Positions 22,130 through 33,057 of a DNA stretch of 60,000 nt are shown here, in pieces. The stretch covers positions 143,106,741 through 143,166,740 of the forward strand of contig CM043945.1 of assembly GCA_014529385.2 (NCBI GenBank), given 5' to 3'. The notes beneath the pieces were generated by a model that saw nothing but the letters and a program-made list of their open reading frames with translations, searched no databases and was not told where the DNA came from. Both the position numbers and the translations under genes were made by a program. Position 1 is the first letter of the stretch; the number at the start of each line of letters is the position of its first letter. The DNA comes from Adiantum capillus-veneris (lineage: Eukaryota; Streptophyta; Polypodiopsida; Polypodiales; Pteridaceae).

Positions 22130-22149
22130 ACATGGATCGCGATCCATGT
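22130..22149. repeat. Leader palindrome, copy 7 (perfect)
   Basis: ACATGGATCGCGATCCATGT, preceded by CCCA and followed by TCCTTTTTG. 113 bp after copy 6. Confidence 0.92.
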
Positions 22150-22810
22150 TCCTTTTTGCCAAAATCAAGGTAAAAGTGGCTCACTAGCTGGACAATGTAC
22201 AAATAGTATTGGTGTTGCAAAATGATCACAAGAAGTGATCTTAAGATCATCAAATCCTTTAGGATTGCTACTTTTAGTTTGCAAATGGTCTTTTGGTCAT
22301 TCTAACAAAAAAAAGGTGGGATCCCAAAGAAAGTCTCATGAGAGGTCAAATGCTGGGATGCCAACAAGACCCATAAAGAAAGGCTAAAGATAGAGTCCTG
22401 ACAAGTTTTCAAATTATTGCTAAAGTCATTCGGGAGAATTTACACTCTCCTCGAAGTCTATCAACAAGCAAATGTAACCTAAGGATGGTGGTAGAATCAA
22501 AACTAAGCAAATGTTTACTTGCAAAAAGGTGAAAATTGCAGGATTCAATTTGTCTTCTCAAAAGGATTCAACGTCTGGTAGAATTTGCCAACGAGCCAGA
22601 CAAAGCTATGAACTACAGACCGAGATCATAAAAAATCAAAACAATGATAGATCTCAGGCAAAACATGAGTCCAAAAATGGTTGCCAAAAAACAAATATGG
22701 TCAAAACGGAAAAAACATGGCCATAAACTATAAAAGGGGACTAACTAAGGAAAAACATGTCCAAAGTTGAAAATATTTCACTGGTGTACTAGGTAAACCT
22801 ATAGGAACAA

Positions 22811-24137
22811 ATGCGCACAAGAACTATATCAAAATTTTGTCCAACATGGATGGCAAATTTTGTTGACAAAGTTATGTTCATTTTTCATTCTATGGTCAAG
22901 TTTACACTTTTTGATAGTTTTGATCATTGGCTAAAACCTATTTTCAATGCTAGAATTGACAATAGGATGCCTCGAAGGAAAGCACAAAGGGAGTGGAACG
23001 CGGCACCCTATGAGATAACTGATATCTCCTCAAATGAGAAAGCTCACGTCACTGAACAGATACTTGAAGCCATTCCGGCTAACATCTTCATCGGAAGGTT
23101 TCAGGCAGCATACAGAGAAATAGTCAAGGCCACAATCTTTCCACAGGAAATGTGGACTTTGCACCAAAAGCCAGAAGTGCAAGCAGGGGGCAGGTGCCTA
23201 CATCTAGACAACTTCTTATGACTGCCTCCTTGGGGTACGGACTTTAGTCGAGCTCACAAGCTCATAAGTTCAATTCAGTACAATGGGGAAGCAACTCTGA
23301 CGGACAAGGATGGGGTAGTCGTCAAGGTAAAGATCACAACGGAAATTATCAATGAAGCCCTCCACCTGCCGCAAGAGACGCACAATCTCTTGCAGAAGAC
23401 GAAGGCAATAGACAATGATAAAGCCTTTTTGAAGCAACAAGGTCACAAGATGACGTATCAAGACTTGATATATTCAAAAAATGAACTGCCATTCGCCTTA
23501 TATCGCAACATTTCAAGGTGCAGAAGCCGCCTAGATATACCGAACCTTTGTTGCACATGGTCATGGTAATGCAATGGGCTTGTTGGCTGAAGGCAGGGTG
23601 GTCAGTTGCGATTTTGGGAACTATCTTCTTGACACTATTGTGGAAGCAAACCTGAAAGGGAGTCAAAGAAGTAAAGCTTACATGAACGGGGGACCAATGC
23701 TCACACGTATAGTTTATCAGGCACTGGGGATGATCGAGGATCTACCACCTACAGATGCGTAGATAGATCTGATCCACAGATCTAAAAGAGCTGTAAGACC
23801 AATGGCAAGACCTTCTACAAGGCCAAAACGAGAAGTCAAACAGATGAGGCAAAGCGCATTGTTAAAGGATTTTGACAACAAGAAGACTGAGTCACATGCT
23901 CGGGGTAGCAAGGAAGAAGGGTCCCACCCAAGAGACACTCCTTCGGAGTACCAGTCTTCAGAGGAGGAGCTGGATAGCCCATACACACTTGGATATACAC
24001 GCTTGCGAAAGAAAGCTGTGCATGTGGCAGAGGCTATTCCCATTACACATACCAGGAGAACAATGGAAGAAGCTCATGCATTGAGAGAGAGGCTCCGCCA
24101 ACAAAAGAAAGATGAGAAACAAACCCAAGGAACATAA
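22811..24137 (+). pseudogene. 3' ORF of the outer element, N-terminal globular part
   Basis: Decayed ORF between the leader-like DNA and the 3' LTR. The frame from ATG 22811 passes a TGA at 23219 and continues (WGTDFSRAHKLISSIQ, ITTEIINEALHLPQ) to about 23515. After a frameshift it runs on from 23574 (GLLAEGRVVSCDFGNYLL, GPMLTRIVYQALGMIEDL). Domain order loosely recalls the N-terminal region of extra ORFs in plant Tat-type elements, but I cannot name a family. From about 23800 it becomes lysine-, arginine- and glutamate-rich. A similar layout occurs at 40740-42470. Confidence 0.6.
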
Positions 24138-25492
24138 GCGGATGATGAGAAAGAAGAGGATGAGCCAAAAATATTCCACTTATGCAGGCAAACAACGGCT
24201 TTAGAAAGGATCAAGCAACAGAAGAGGCAGGAAGCTGAAGAAAAATGGGAGATTGCCAGTGCCATGCAGCAGCACATTCACAATGAACTCAAGTGAAAGA
24301 TGGAGCAAAGGCAAAAAGAAGAATCAAAGAAGCCACGTGTCGATGATCTCGAATCATCTGACGAATCTAATCGAAGCAAAAAAGAGGAAAGTCACTTGCA
24401 AGGAGAGGAACAACACGATACATAGGACCAGCAAGGTCAAGACCTTGGTTCTCCCAAGGACACTGAGGCACTTCTAGAGACTTCAAAAAAAGAGAAAGAA
24501 AAAATTGCAGGCTTGTCAGAACAAGGAGCGGAGGAAAAGCAGATGAAACACAAAACGAATCAAGAAACGGAGTCCGCACAAACAAAGCCCGCCACAACCT
24601 CTGCTGCTCTAGAAGATTCAAAACAAAGAGAAAAGCAAGTTGAGGCAGCTGAACAATCGGATCAGGGCCAAAAAGGCCAGCATAGGCCAAGATCTGCATG
24701 CTCACAAGTGGCCATGGAGGAAGGAACTGAGATAATTAAATCCTTTGACATTGACGCTCACTTAGAGCAGATCAAGCCACAATTTCAATGTCAAAGGGCT
24801 CTTTAAAATCTTTGAGAGTTGGAGTTAAAGATACCAAGAAAGAATCATCTAAAACGGCAGCAGAGTTCTTGCAGCTAAAGCAACAAATAGAAGCACTAGA
24901 GAAGGCACAACTCCAGGCACAATCGGAGTTGCAAAGAGAACAGGAGAATGCAGCCTACTATTACAAGGAAGTGCAACAATTTAATGAGGCGAACTTCGCA
25001 TTGCAGGTTGAGCAGCAACATCTTGAGGAGGAGCTAACCAGAGAAAGAGAACAAAATGAGAAGCTACAAGGCTCGTATGCAGTGGTTAGCAGATCTCTGA
25101 CTCAACTCCTGGCCATACAAGAGACCCCGTCCTCCTTAACGACGACTGCAAGATCTACCTCCTTGAGTCAAGAAATCAAAGAGTTGAAAGAAGCCCTGAA
25201 TAAAGAGAAATATGACAGACAGATCACGACGGCAGGTCATAGTGCCCTACAACAGTCCAAGGATGAGGAAATCAAAGAATTAAAAAGGCAATTGGCCGAG
25301 GCAAGAGGGAATTTAGCAACTCTGAGAGCAGATCAGACAAAATATCAGCAGGTCCCAAGGGAATTTGAGCAAGAAGGAAGATTCGAACAATCCACGTTTG
25401 AAGCTCATCAAACACAGATGCCGCACGGGAAAAGGAATGCAGGAATCTGTAGATCCAGCCATGACATCCACTTTGGACTCGACAAGGGATGA
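24138..25492 (+). pseudogene. 3' ORF of the outer element, coiled-coil part
   Basis: Continues the same frame with stops up to about 24806, then shifts frame near 24790 and runs open to 25490. It is rich in E, K, Q and A with heptad-like spacing: LKQQIEALEKAQLQAQSELQ, then HLEEELTREREQNEKLQ, then EEIKELKRQLAEARGN. This strongly suggests long alpha-helical coiled coils, as in oligomerising structural proteins. No catalytic motif. Its role in the element is unknown. Confidence 0.65.
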
Positions 25493-26448
25493 AATTCAGT
25501 GCTGGATCTCAGAAGTAAAGGACCCTTCACACACAGCTTATATGCAATATAAACTGAAGGTGCTAGAATGGGCTGCCCTCCTCATGATCACTCCAGATGA
25601 GGTAGTAAAGAATCATGGGCACGAGATGATCGCACTGCCATTGATGCGGCAAGAAGTTAAATTATGGCAACAAAAGATGCTCCCCGAACTTGTACCAAAC
25701 AACAGAGGGGACTACAGGGAGGTTCTTGTTACGGCCCTTTAGATTCAGACAATCATAGACAATCAACCCTTCTGGCGGAAAAAAATGGTTTGATCAGCAA
25801 CCAACCGATGAAACCTATTACAGAAATGCTCCCCAGCATCTCAGGATCGACCCCACTTACTGTCCCATCAATAGGCGGCGATCCTAGGACAATTTTTGTA
25901 TTTGGCAAAGCAAAAGACCGGCAGTGCTAAACTACCCAGTAATCACAAAACCTCTTAATAACAACCCACCATCCAAGCAGTAGATGGTTCAAACTCTAAA
26001 AGGAGTAATCAACATGATGAAGGAGATCCCAGATCTCGCCTATCAGATGCTTGTAAAGATTGCCAAAATGCTCATCACATGCATTACAACTTTCAGTGAT
26101 ATCGAAGCAGCAGAGCATCCCTGGCAAGTCTTTGTCGAAGGTAGGCGAGGCATTTGCTGGAATATGGAGACAGAAATCCCAAGCAGGAATGTCATCGTGG
26201 GATTATATGCAAGAGTCATGTTTCTGCCCTCTCATTACATGCAAATTTTCGAAGAGGCTTTCATGACAGGCTTCTTCAAAGTGGACTCTTCCATATTCAA
26301 TCCAATGACATTAGATTTGCCAGCCTGCCATATCGCCTACCAAAGTACCCTCAGTAATAATCCCTTCAGAGAGCTGGCCACCAAAGTCGAGATTGAAGCA
26401 ATAGCTCATAAATTCAGAAATCTCACTGCAACACTCAAAAGAAGGTAG
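25365..26448 (+). pseudogene. 3' ORF of the outer element, C-terminal part
   Basis: Two open stretches in shifted frames (about 25380-25742 and 25984-26448), separated by stops. The first has LKVLEWAALLMITPDEVV. The second has YQMLVKIAKMLITCITTF and ends in KRR 58 bp before the LTR. Neither is recognised. Together with 22811-25492 this would be one protein of about 1,200 residues if intact. Confidence 0.5.
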
Positions 26449-26491
26449 TAGACTCGCTCAAAGACAGCTTGCACGAGGATGTGCAATGAAT

Positions 26492-26505
26492 AAGAAGGGG
26501 GGGAA
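26492..26505 (+). promoter_or_regulatory. Polypurine tract of the outer element
   Basis: AAGAAGGGGGGGAA immediately before the 3' LTR. Confidence 0.9.
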
Positions 26506-26665
26506 TGTTTGGTGGATACAGGCATATATAAGCGTATGCACACCAAACCCTCTAAACACTCTATTTTCTGAAGAAAGCCATGTAATGTTTGGTGGATACA
26601 GGCATATATAAGCGTATGCACACCAAACCCTCTAAACACTCTATTTTCTGAAGAAAGCCTAGAAT
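26506..26665. repeat. 80-bp tandem duplication in the 3' LTR
   Basis: Two near-identical 80-bp units, each starting TGTTTGGTGGATACAGG. Absent from the 5' LTR. Confidence 0.92.
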
Positions 26666-27463
26666 GAGTTGTAATCGTGATGTTATTAGACAATACCCTC
26701 TCTACTTCTCTAAGTCTACACCCTTGTAAGAGCCCGGATGGCCGTGGGAAAGCCCCCTTAACTTTTAAAGTCAAAACCCTTAGTTTTGAGAGGAGAGTTA
26801 TCATTAGCTTGAAGAATAAAAAACGTGCACTGTGGAGGCCTCTTACTACTACAAATTGTAATCTTCTTTTCTCCTGAATTGGTAATCAGAATTTGTTTTC
26901 AAATAGCACATTGCATTCGTTGTCTCTTGCTCTACAATCTAAGTGTGATCATTTTCAATTCTAATGTGGTTCGTGACACATTGTTTGTGAGCTAAATGCA
27001 TTGATTTGGAGGTTAAAATGGTTGTTTTTTGATGTTTTAACCATGGATAAGTGTTTCTAATCTTAAGGAGGACCTTTCTGAGTACTTTTGTTTCAGTTTT
27101 TTGCACATATTTTGTGATGGATCGTGATTTATGTACCTTCCCAGATGGTGACAAAACTTGGTAGGATTGAGCCCTTAAGTGTTGTCATACCTCTCCTTAA
27201 GTTTTGTTGCATTCCAGATTCATTTGGATGCCAAAAAGACGTGATGACCTAGAGTGGTGAGATTGGACGCATACTGATTGTCTGATTAGGTAGTGGTTGA
27301 TTTGCTTTTATCGTAGAACAAGTAGCCCCTTGAGTTCACTTTCGTGAGATTGACACTCTCATTAAGTCTCCGTGTCCCATCTCGAGTCGCTTCCTTGCAT
27401 ATTGACATTATGTTAGTACAAAATAGTTATGCTACAGACGTCCGTCGCGGTGACCCGCTAACA
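26506..27463 (+). repeat. 3' LTR of the outer element
   Basis: 958 bp, TGTTTGGTGG...CCGCTAACA. It matches the 5' LTR but has its first 80 bp duplicated in tandem (26506-26585 and 26586-26665). The decayed palindrome is at 27115-27134, as in the 5' LTR. Confidence 0.93.
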
Positions 27464-27468
27464 TTGCT
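27464..27468. repeat. Target-site duplication, right copy (outer element)
   Basis: TTGCT, identical to 1748-1752. Confidence 0.92.
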
Positions 27469-28072
27469 TATGAAGCATTGTGTACTCTATGTGCAATATC
27501 TCTATGAGACTCCTTTTGGATCTACCAATCACCAATAGAGGTCATGGCTCGGTTTGGGTGCTTGTGGATCTTTCAGATTAACCAAGATGGTTATTCAGGA
27601 CATTGTGATCCCCATTCACCAGTCATTTAAGACGACTATCTGTACGCCATGGGGAAACACACCTTAGTACTGTTAGTTATCCAAAGAGAATAGCCAAATT
27701 AAAAAGTGTAATCTTGTGCTAAAGGATACATGAAGCGCGTACGTTAGCACCAAGCAATTCAATTAAAAAGCATGTATTGCTCTAGTTGGAGTTTGCTTAC
27801 AATAAGTTAAAGCATGTTTGTGACCGAGTTTAGTCCCTTCATGTTTAAGTCAGGTTCTCAACCTTGAACACTAGTTATGGTGGGGTTGTTTACTGAAGAA
27901 AATTGAGAACAAGTCAAGGACTTGTATTTTGCTGATAAGTTACGTCAGCCAATTACTTTCATGGAAAGTGAAAAGAGGTACTCTTTTGGGTACATCTTTG
28001 TTGTGATAACTCGTTTAGCATGCTCGTATGCGTTCTAAATGGAGTCTATACACTATGTTGGATACAAGCCGG
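27469..28072. other. Non-coding flank between two elements
   Basis: Continuation of the flank 1-1752. Only short, unconvincing frames. It ends at the copia-2 TSD. Nothing else seen. Confidence 0.6.
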
Positions 28073-28077
28073 TAACA

Positions 28078-28817
28078 TGTTAAGTATGGAGCCTGATTTA
28101 CCCCTTCTAATTTTCTATGGTAAAAACGCACATTTGTAAGGTCCCCATTATGAGGAGAAGCTATCGTGCGTGAGGAAAATCACTCGCCGGAAACCAAAAT
28201 TTTCATGGCGGCCAAAATTCAGGGGCACCGGGGGCGGAATCCCCCGAGACTTTATTTTTTTGCTTCGCCGGAATATTCCTTTTAGCCGGAATATTATGGT
28301 CGGACGGCGGCCGGAAAGCGGTCGGTTAGCCGGTGGCCGGTGGTCAGAAGAAGTCAATGGCCGATGGTCGAATTCAAAAGCGGATTTGTCTACACAAGGG
28401 CGGCCACACATGGGCGGATTTGAGGGTTCGATTTGGACTTATTCACACAAGGGCGGCTACACATGGCTGCCTCTCATAAGAGAGGGCAGCCCTTTTGGCC
28501 TATATAAGGGGGCCATTTCTACACACATTTCATAGTGTGAAGTTGATACAACAAGGTGGGTGTCAGGTGGTGAGAGTGAAGCAAGGCGGGAGCTCCAAAA
28601 GGGTACAATCCCTTTGTAAACTACTTCTTGTTTTGAAGTACTAAAGCCATTGAATGGCTGCTTTCCCGTGGACGTAGCCCACATTGGGTGAACCACGTAT
28701 ATCGTGTGTACTCTCTCTCTCTCTCTCTCTACTCTACAATCTCGTGTATGTAAATCTGTCTCTCTCCATTAAGTAATCTACTCAATTATCTATTTAGCTA
28801 CGTCTTATTTCCTAACA
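28078..28817 (+). repeat. 5' LTR of copia-2
   Basis: TGTTAAGTATGG...CCTAACA. It contains a GC-rich CCGG/GGCC segment (28250-28350), a TATA-like CCTATATAAGG near 28500, and a (CT)n run at 28710-28731 close to the 3' end. Confidence 0.93.
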
Positions 28818-28819
28818 AC

Positions 28820-28831
28820 TGGTATCAGAGC
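28820..28831 (+). promoter_or_regulatory. Primer binding site of copia-2
   Basis: TGGTATCAGAGC, complementary to initiator-Met tRNA, two bases after the LTR. Confidence 0.93.
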
Positions 28832-28890
28832 AAGGTTTGCTCGTAGCTAAGTTATCTCAAGGAAAGGATTCCTTGAATTGAGTGGGAGTT

Positions 28891-29753
28891 ATGGCGGAGG
28901 AAGGGAAGCTCAAGATTGAGAAGTTCAACGGCAAAAACTACCAACATTGGAAGATGCAGATTGAAGACTATCTCTACCAGAAGGATCTCTATTTGCCACT
29001 AGGCGGTCTTAGGAAGAAGCCCGCAACAATGGCAGATGAAGCATGGATTGTCCCAGTGATCGAAAGGCACTGGGAACAATCCGGTTAAGCTTGGCGTCAA
29101 TGGTGGCCTTCAATGTTTTGGAGATGAAGACCACGGAGGACTTGATGAAGTCACTTGATGACTTCTACGAGAAACCATCAGCATCCAATAAGGTATTTCT
29201 TATGAAGAGCTTGTTCAATCTAAAGATGGCAGAGAACGGTTTAGTTGCAGAACACCTAAATACTTTAACACAAACATAAGTCAACTTCGATTGGTGAAAA
29301 TCAATTTCGATGACGAAGTGCGAGCTCTTCTTATACTATCATCTCTACCGGATAGTTGGGACAGCCTTGTGATGGTGTAAGTAATTCTATTTCTGGCACA
29401 AATACTCTTAAGTTTGATGATGTTGTGGGTGTTCTCCTAGCGAGGAAATAGGAAGGAGAAGCATAGGAGAATCATCAAGTGCTGCACTGTCAGTGGAAAC
29501 AAGAGGAAGGCCTAAGGAGAGGTTCAAAAACCAAAAGGGTCGTGATCGCTCAAGGTGGAGCAAGTCACAGACAAAGTCAGTTCTTGAATGTTGGAAATGC
29601 GGCAAGAAGGACCACGTCAAGAAGGATTGCTGGTCCAAGAAGAAGAAGGAGACAGAGTCTCAAGACAACAAGCCAACATCGGAGACCAATATGGCAGGTA
29701 AAGTAGAGCAAGATGCTTTAATTCTCTCATTAGACAATGTGTCTAATTCCTAG
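28891..29753 (+). pseudogene. copia-2 Gag
   Basis: The start is the ATG of MAEEGKLKIEKFNGKN. The frame ends at a stop near 29086, after a shift, and continues in another frame with MKSLFNLKMAENGLVAEHL. Then comes a CCHC zinc knuckle, CWKCGKKDHVKKDC, at about 29590-29630. TAG at 29751 separates it from protease in the same frame. The arrangement is the same as in copia-1, and the sequence is only moderately similar. Confidence 0.85.
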
Positions 29754-30383
29754 ATAGTAGATTCTGGGGCTTCATTCCATGCGACACCACACAAGCAACA
29801 TTTCCAAGATTACACCAAAGGTAATTTTGGGTATGTATACTTGGGAGATGATGAAGCTTGTGAGATTGTCGGCAAAGGTACAATTTCTGTCAAAATTGCT
29901 AACGGAAATGAATGGAAGCTTAAAGATGTTAGGCATGTTCCTTCTCTTCGAAAAAATTTGATCTCTACAGGACAATTGGACGATGAAGGTCACAACATTG
30001 CATTCGAAAACAAACGGTGGAAGATCTCAAAGGGATCTTTGGTGGTTGCCAAGGGAGAAAAGGTCAGTACACTTTACTTGTGTACTATGAGCACGCAACC
30101 TTCAGCTTGTGCAACAACTACAGAAGTTGATAGTGCAGTGTGGCACTACCGGCTTGGGCATATGAGTGCCAAAGGAATGCAAATCCTTCAAACAAAGAAT
30201 CTTCTGCCACGTTTGAAAGAAGTGGATTTAGAGTTCTGTGAAGATTGTGTTTATGGTAAACAAAAGAGGGTAAAATTTCAAAAATCAAGAAATGAAAGAA
30301 AAAATAAAAACTTGAGTTGGTTCATTCTGATGTTTGGGGTCCTGCAAGCACACCATCACTTGGTGGCTCATAGTACTATGTAA
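29754..30383 (+). pseudogene. copia-2 protease and integrase N-terminus
   Basis: Directly after the stop: IVDSGASFHATP, an intact aspartic protease triad. This is followed by the typical strand block LKDVRHVPSLRKNLISTGQL and the GAG-pre-integrase zinc block YRLGHMSAKGMQIL ... EFCEDCVYGKQ. The frame is lost near 30300, just before the first integrase aspartate. Confidence 0.88.
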
Positions 30384-31200
30384 CATTCATAGATGATGCG
30401 ACTAGAAAAACATGGGTTTATGTCATGAATAATAAGTCCAATGTATTTTCCATATTTCAAAGATGGAAAGCTTTTGTGGAGAATGAAACAGGTACCAAGG
30501 TTAAATGCCTCAGATCCGACAATGGAGGCGAATATTGCAGCCAAGCTTTTGAAAGCTTTTGTGCTAGCAATGGTATTCGGAGGCAAAGGACAACCCCAAG
30601 AACACCTCAACAAAATGGGATTTCGGAAAGGATGAACAGGAAAATCATGGAGCGAGCACGAAGCATGCGGCTACATGCAGGCCTACCGCTTGGCTTTGGG
30701 CAAAAGTCGTAAGTACGTCTGTGTACTTAATCAATCGGTCACCCTCAACGGCATTGGATGGGGGAGTTCCAGAAGAGGCATCGACAGGTAAACTGATGAG
30801 TTATGCATTTCTCAAAGTGTTTGGGTGTGAGGCTTTCATGCACATAGATAGAAGCCTAAGATCAAAGCTAGATGCAAAGTCCAAAAAGTGTTTCTTCATT
30901 GGCTATGGAGAAGGTGACTTTGGGTATCGCCTATGGAATCCTGAAGATGGTAAAATCTTAAGGAGTAGGGCTGTAATTTTTAACGAACAAAATATGTACA
31001 AAGATTACTTGGAAAGAAAACAAACAAAAGAAACAGGTGATGAGTACATGGAGCTTGAGGACGGTGAAGACTCAAGGACTGAAAACGAGGACAATGTGCA
31101 ACAACGTCAACCAATTGAAGAGCCTCAACCTATTCCCCGAAGATCTACAAGAGCAAGTGGACCTCCAAAAAGGTTCGTTCCTTCTTCAACCATCTCTTGA
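30384..31200 (+). pseudogene. copia-2 integrase core and C-terminus
   Basis: Two frames. 30384-30712 holds RSDNGGEYCSQAFESFC (second catalytic Asp) and QQNGISERMNRKIMERARSM (catalytic Glu). 30721-31200 has LINRSPSTALDGG, then LKVFGCEAFMH and KCFFIGYGEGDFGYRLWNPE. It ends at TGA 31198 in a proline- and arginine-rich linker. Confidence 0.88.
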
Positions 31201-31936
31201 TCTCAGATTTTGGAGAGCCGGAATCATCTGAAGAAGCTATGCAACATGAATCCAAAGAAGAATGGACGAAGAGCATGCAAGTGGAGATGGACTCACTACA
31301 TCGCAACCAAACATGGGAGTTGGTTGAGTTGCCTAAAGGTAAGCGGGTACTTCAAAACAAATGGGTGTACAAGGTGAAAGAAGAAGAAGGTGGGAAGAAA
31401 AGGTACAAGTGTAGGCTTGTGGTAAAAGGGTTTTCTCAAAGAAAGGTATTGACTTCAATGAAATATTTTCTCCTGTTGTAAAAATGAACTCAATCAGGCT
31501 TGTCTTAAGCCTTGTGGCTACTCATGATCTAAATCTCGAGCAAATGGATGTAATTACGGCATTCCCTCACGGTGACTTAGAGGAGGAAATCTACATGCTT
31601 CAACCAAAGGGGTATGAAGTAAAAGGTAAGGAGAAGATGGTTTGCAGATTAAAGAAGAGCTTGTATGGTTTTAAACAAGCATCAAGACAATGGTACTTGA
31701 AGTTTGATCGATGGATGTTGGATCATGGATTCACAAGATGCAACTCGGATCACTTCGTCTACACGAAGAATTTGGGAGATGGGAAATTCATCATCCTAAT
31801 GTTGTATGTTGATAACATGTTGATTGAAAGTGCTAACATGCAGGACATCAAAGACCTAAAAGAGGAGCTATCTAAATCTTTTTCAATGAAAGATTTAGGT
31901 GCTGCAAAGAGGATACTTGGTATGAAAATAAGTTGA
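31197..31936 (+). pseudogene. copia-2 reverse transcriptase with altered active site, truncated
   Basis: Two overlapping frames joined near 31450: QVEMDSLHRNQTWELVELP, NKWVYKVK, MDVITAFPHGDLEEEIYM, LKKSLYGFKQASRQWYLKF. The active-site motif reads YVDN (31805-31816) in place of YVDD, so the second metal-binding aspartate is lost. The frame stops at TGA 31934 after RILGMKIS, and RNase H is absent. Confidence 0.88.
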
Positions 31937-32031
31937 GCTTTTTCTCATCTTCAATCGGCATTCAAGGATAAGAAGCCAGGATGGAAAGCAGTCACAGGTT
32001 TGGTTTGAAGATCAGTCTCCAAGTGGGAGAT

Positions 32032-32757
32032 TGTTAAGTATGGAGCCTGATTTACCCCTTCTAATTTTCTGTGGTAAAAACGCACATTTGTAAGGCCCCC
32101 ATTATGAGGAGAAGCCATCGTGCGTGAAGGAAAATCACTCACCGGAAACCAAAATTTTCACAGCCAAAATTCAAGGGCAACTTTAGGGGCCTCGGGGACG
32201 GAAGCCCCCGAGACTTTTTTTTTGCTTCGCCGGAATATTATGGCTGGACGGTGGCCGGAAAGCGGTCGGTTGGCCGGTGGCCGGTGGTAAGAAGAAGTCA
32301 ATGGCCGGTGGCCGAATTCAAAAGCGGATTTGTCTACACAAGGGCGGCCACACATGGGCGGATTTGAGGGTGGACTTATTCGCACAAGGGCGGCTACACA
32401 TGGCTGTCTCTCATAAGAGAGGGCAGCCCTTTTGGCCTATAAAAGGAGGCCATTTCTACACACATTTCATAGTGTGAAGTTGATGCAACAAGGTGAGTGT
32501 GAGGTGGTGAGAGTGAAGCAAGGTGGGAGCTCTATCAAGGGTTTAATCCCTTTGTAAACTACTTCTTGTTTTGAAGTACTAAAGCCATTGAGTGGCTGCT
32601 TTCCCGTGGACGTAGCCCACATTGGGTGAACCATGTATATCGTGTATACTCTCTCTCTCTCTCTCTCTCTACTCTACAATCTCGTGTATGTAAATCTGTC
32701 TCTCTCCATTAAGTAATCTACTCAATTATCTATTTAGCTACGTCTTATTTCCTAACA
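32032..32757 (+). repeat. 3' LTR of copia-2
   Basis: Matches 28078-28817 with several percent divergence and small indels. It has a TATA-like CCTATAAAAGG near 32436. TSD TAACA follows. Confidence 0.93.
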
Positions 32758-32762
32758 TAACA

Positions 32763-33057
32763 CACGACGGTTGCGAATGGACAACAATGTGGAAAATCAA
32801 GAAGCTTCATTGAACCTCCTATTGAACCGTGTTCCAATCAAGCGAACAGCTGGATCCATGAAGGATGCCACTGTGGAAAACATTAGTGTATCGCCACTCT
32901 TGTTTTCAAGGATGAAAATGCTTCTCCAAGGGGGGAGGTCGGGCAGGGCCAAGGGCTAGGATGAACATGCAGTCAAGGGGGTCCCTATGTTTAGCAATCC
33001 AAGGGCCTATATAGGGCATGGTTTGGTGGTGATGAGCATGCTTCAGTCCCCTCTGTT
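32763..33057. other. Short flank with a PPT-like run
   Basis: Continuation of the sequence left of copia-2. A purine/G-rich run (CCAAGGGGGGAGG, near 32928) after a short open frame ending in RSGRAKG resembles the end of a pol gene and a polypurine tract. No LTR pair could be matched. Confidence 0.4.

Larger units (their letters stand above)
21373..22810 (+). other. Leader-like DNA of the outer element, part 3
   Basis: Non-coding, with the purine-rich look of 2664-3498 and 9022-10164 and two more palindromes (22017, 22130). Degenerate half-copies (ACATGG followed by GCAAAT) are near 21480 and 22845. This supports the idea that it is the same leader, split by the inner element. No gene. Confidence 0.6.
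1753..27463 (+). mobile_element. Outer Ty3/gypsy LTR retrotransposon, 25.7 kb, with nested insertions
   Basis: Two homologous LTRs in direct orientation (893 and 958 bp, both TG...CA) are bounded by a perfect 5-bp TSD. A tRNA-Asp-type PBS follows the first and a G-rich polypurine tract precedes the second. Such a PBS is typical of plant Tat/Athila-type gypsy elements. Removing the copia insertion at 3504-9016 and the insert at ~11811-13890 leaves about 18 kb. The gag-pol block at 10165-21145 ends in its own PPT and candidate LTR, so it may be a separate nested element. In that case the outer element has only a palindrome-bearing leader and a coiled-coil ORF, and no pol of its own. Confidence 0.9.
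28078..32757 (+). mobile_element. Second Ty1/copia retrotransposon (copia-2), defective
   Basis: LTRs of 740 and 726 bp are flanked by a perfect TSD TAACA (28073-28077 and 32758-32762). An initiator-Met PBS follows the 5' LTR, and the PPT AAGTGGGAGA precedes the 3' LTR. Gag, protease, integrase and RT are present in Ty1/copia order but cut by at least five frameshifts or stops. RNase H is missing between RT (about 31930) and the PPT (32021). The LTRs differ by many substitutions and indels, so the insertion is older than copia-1. Confidence 0.93.
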
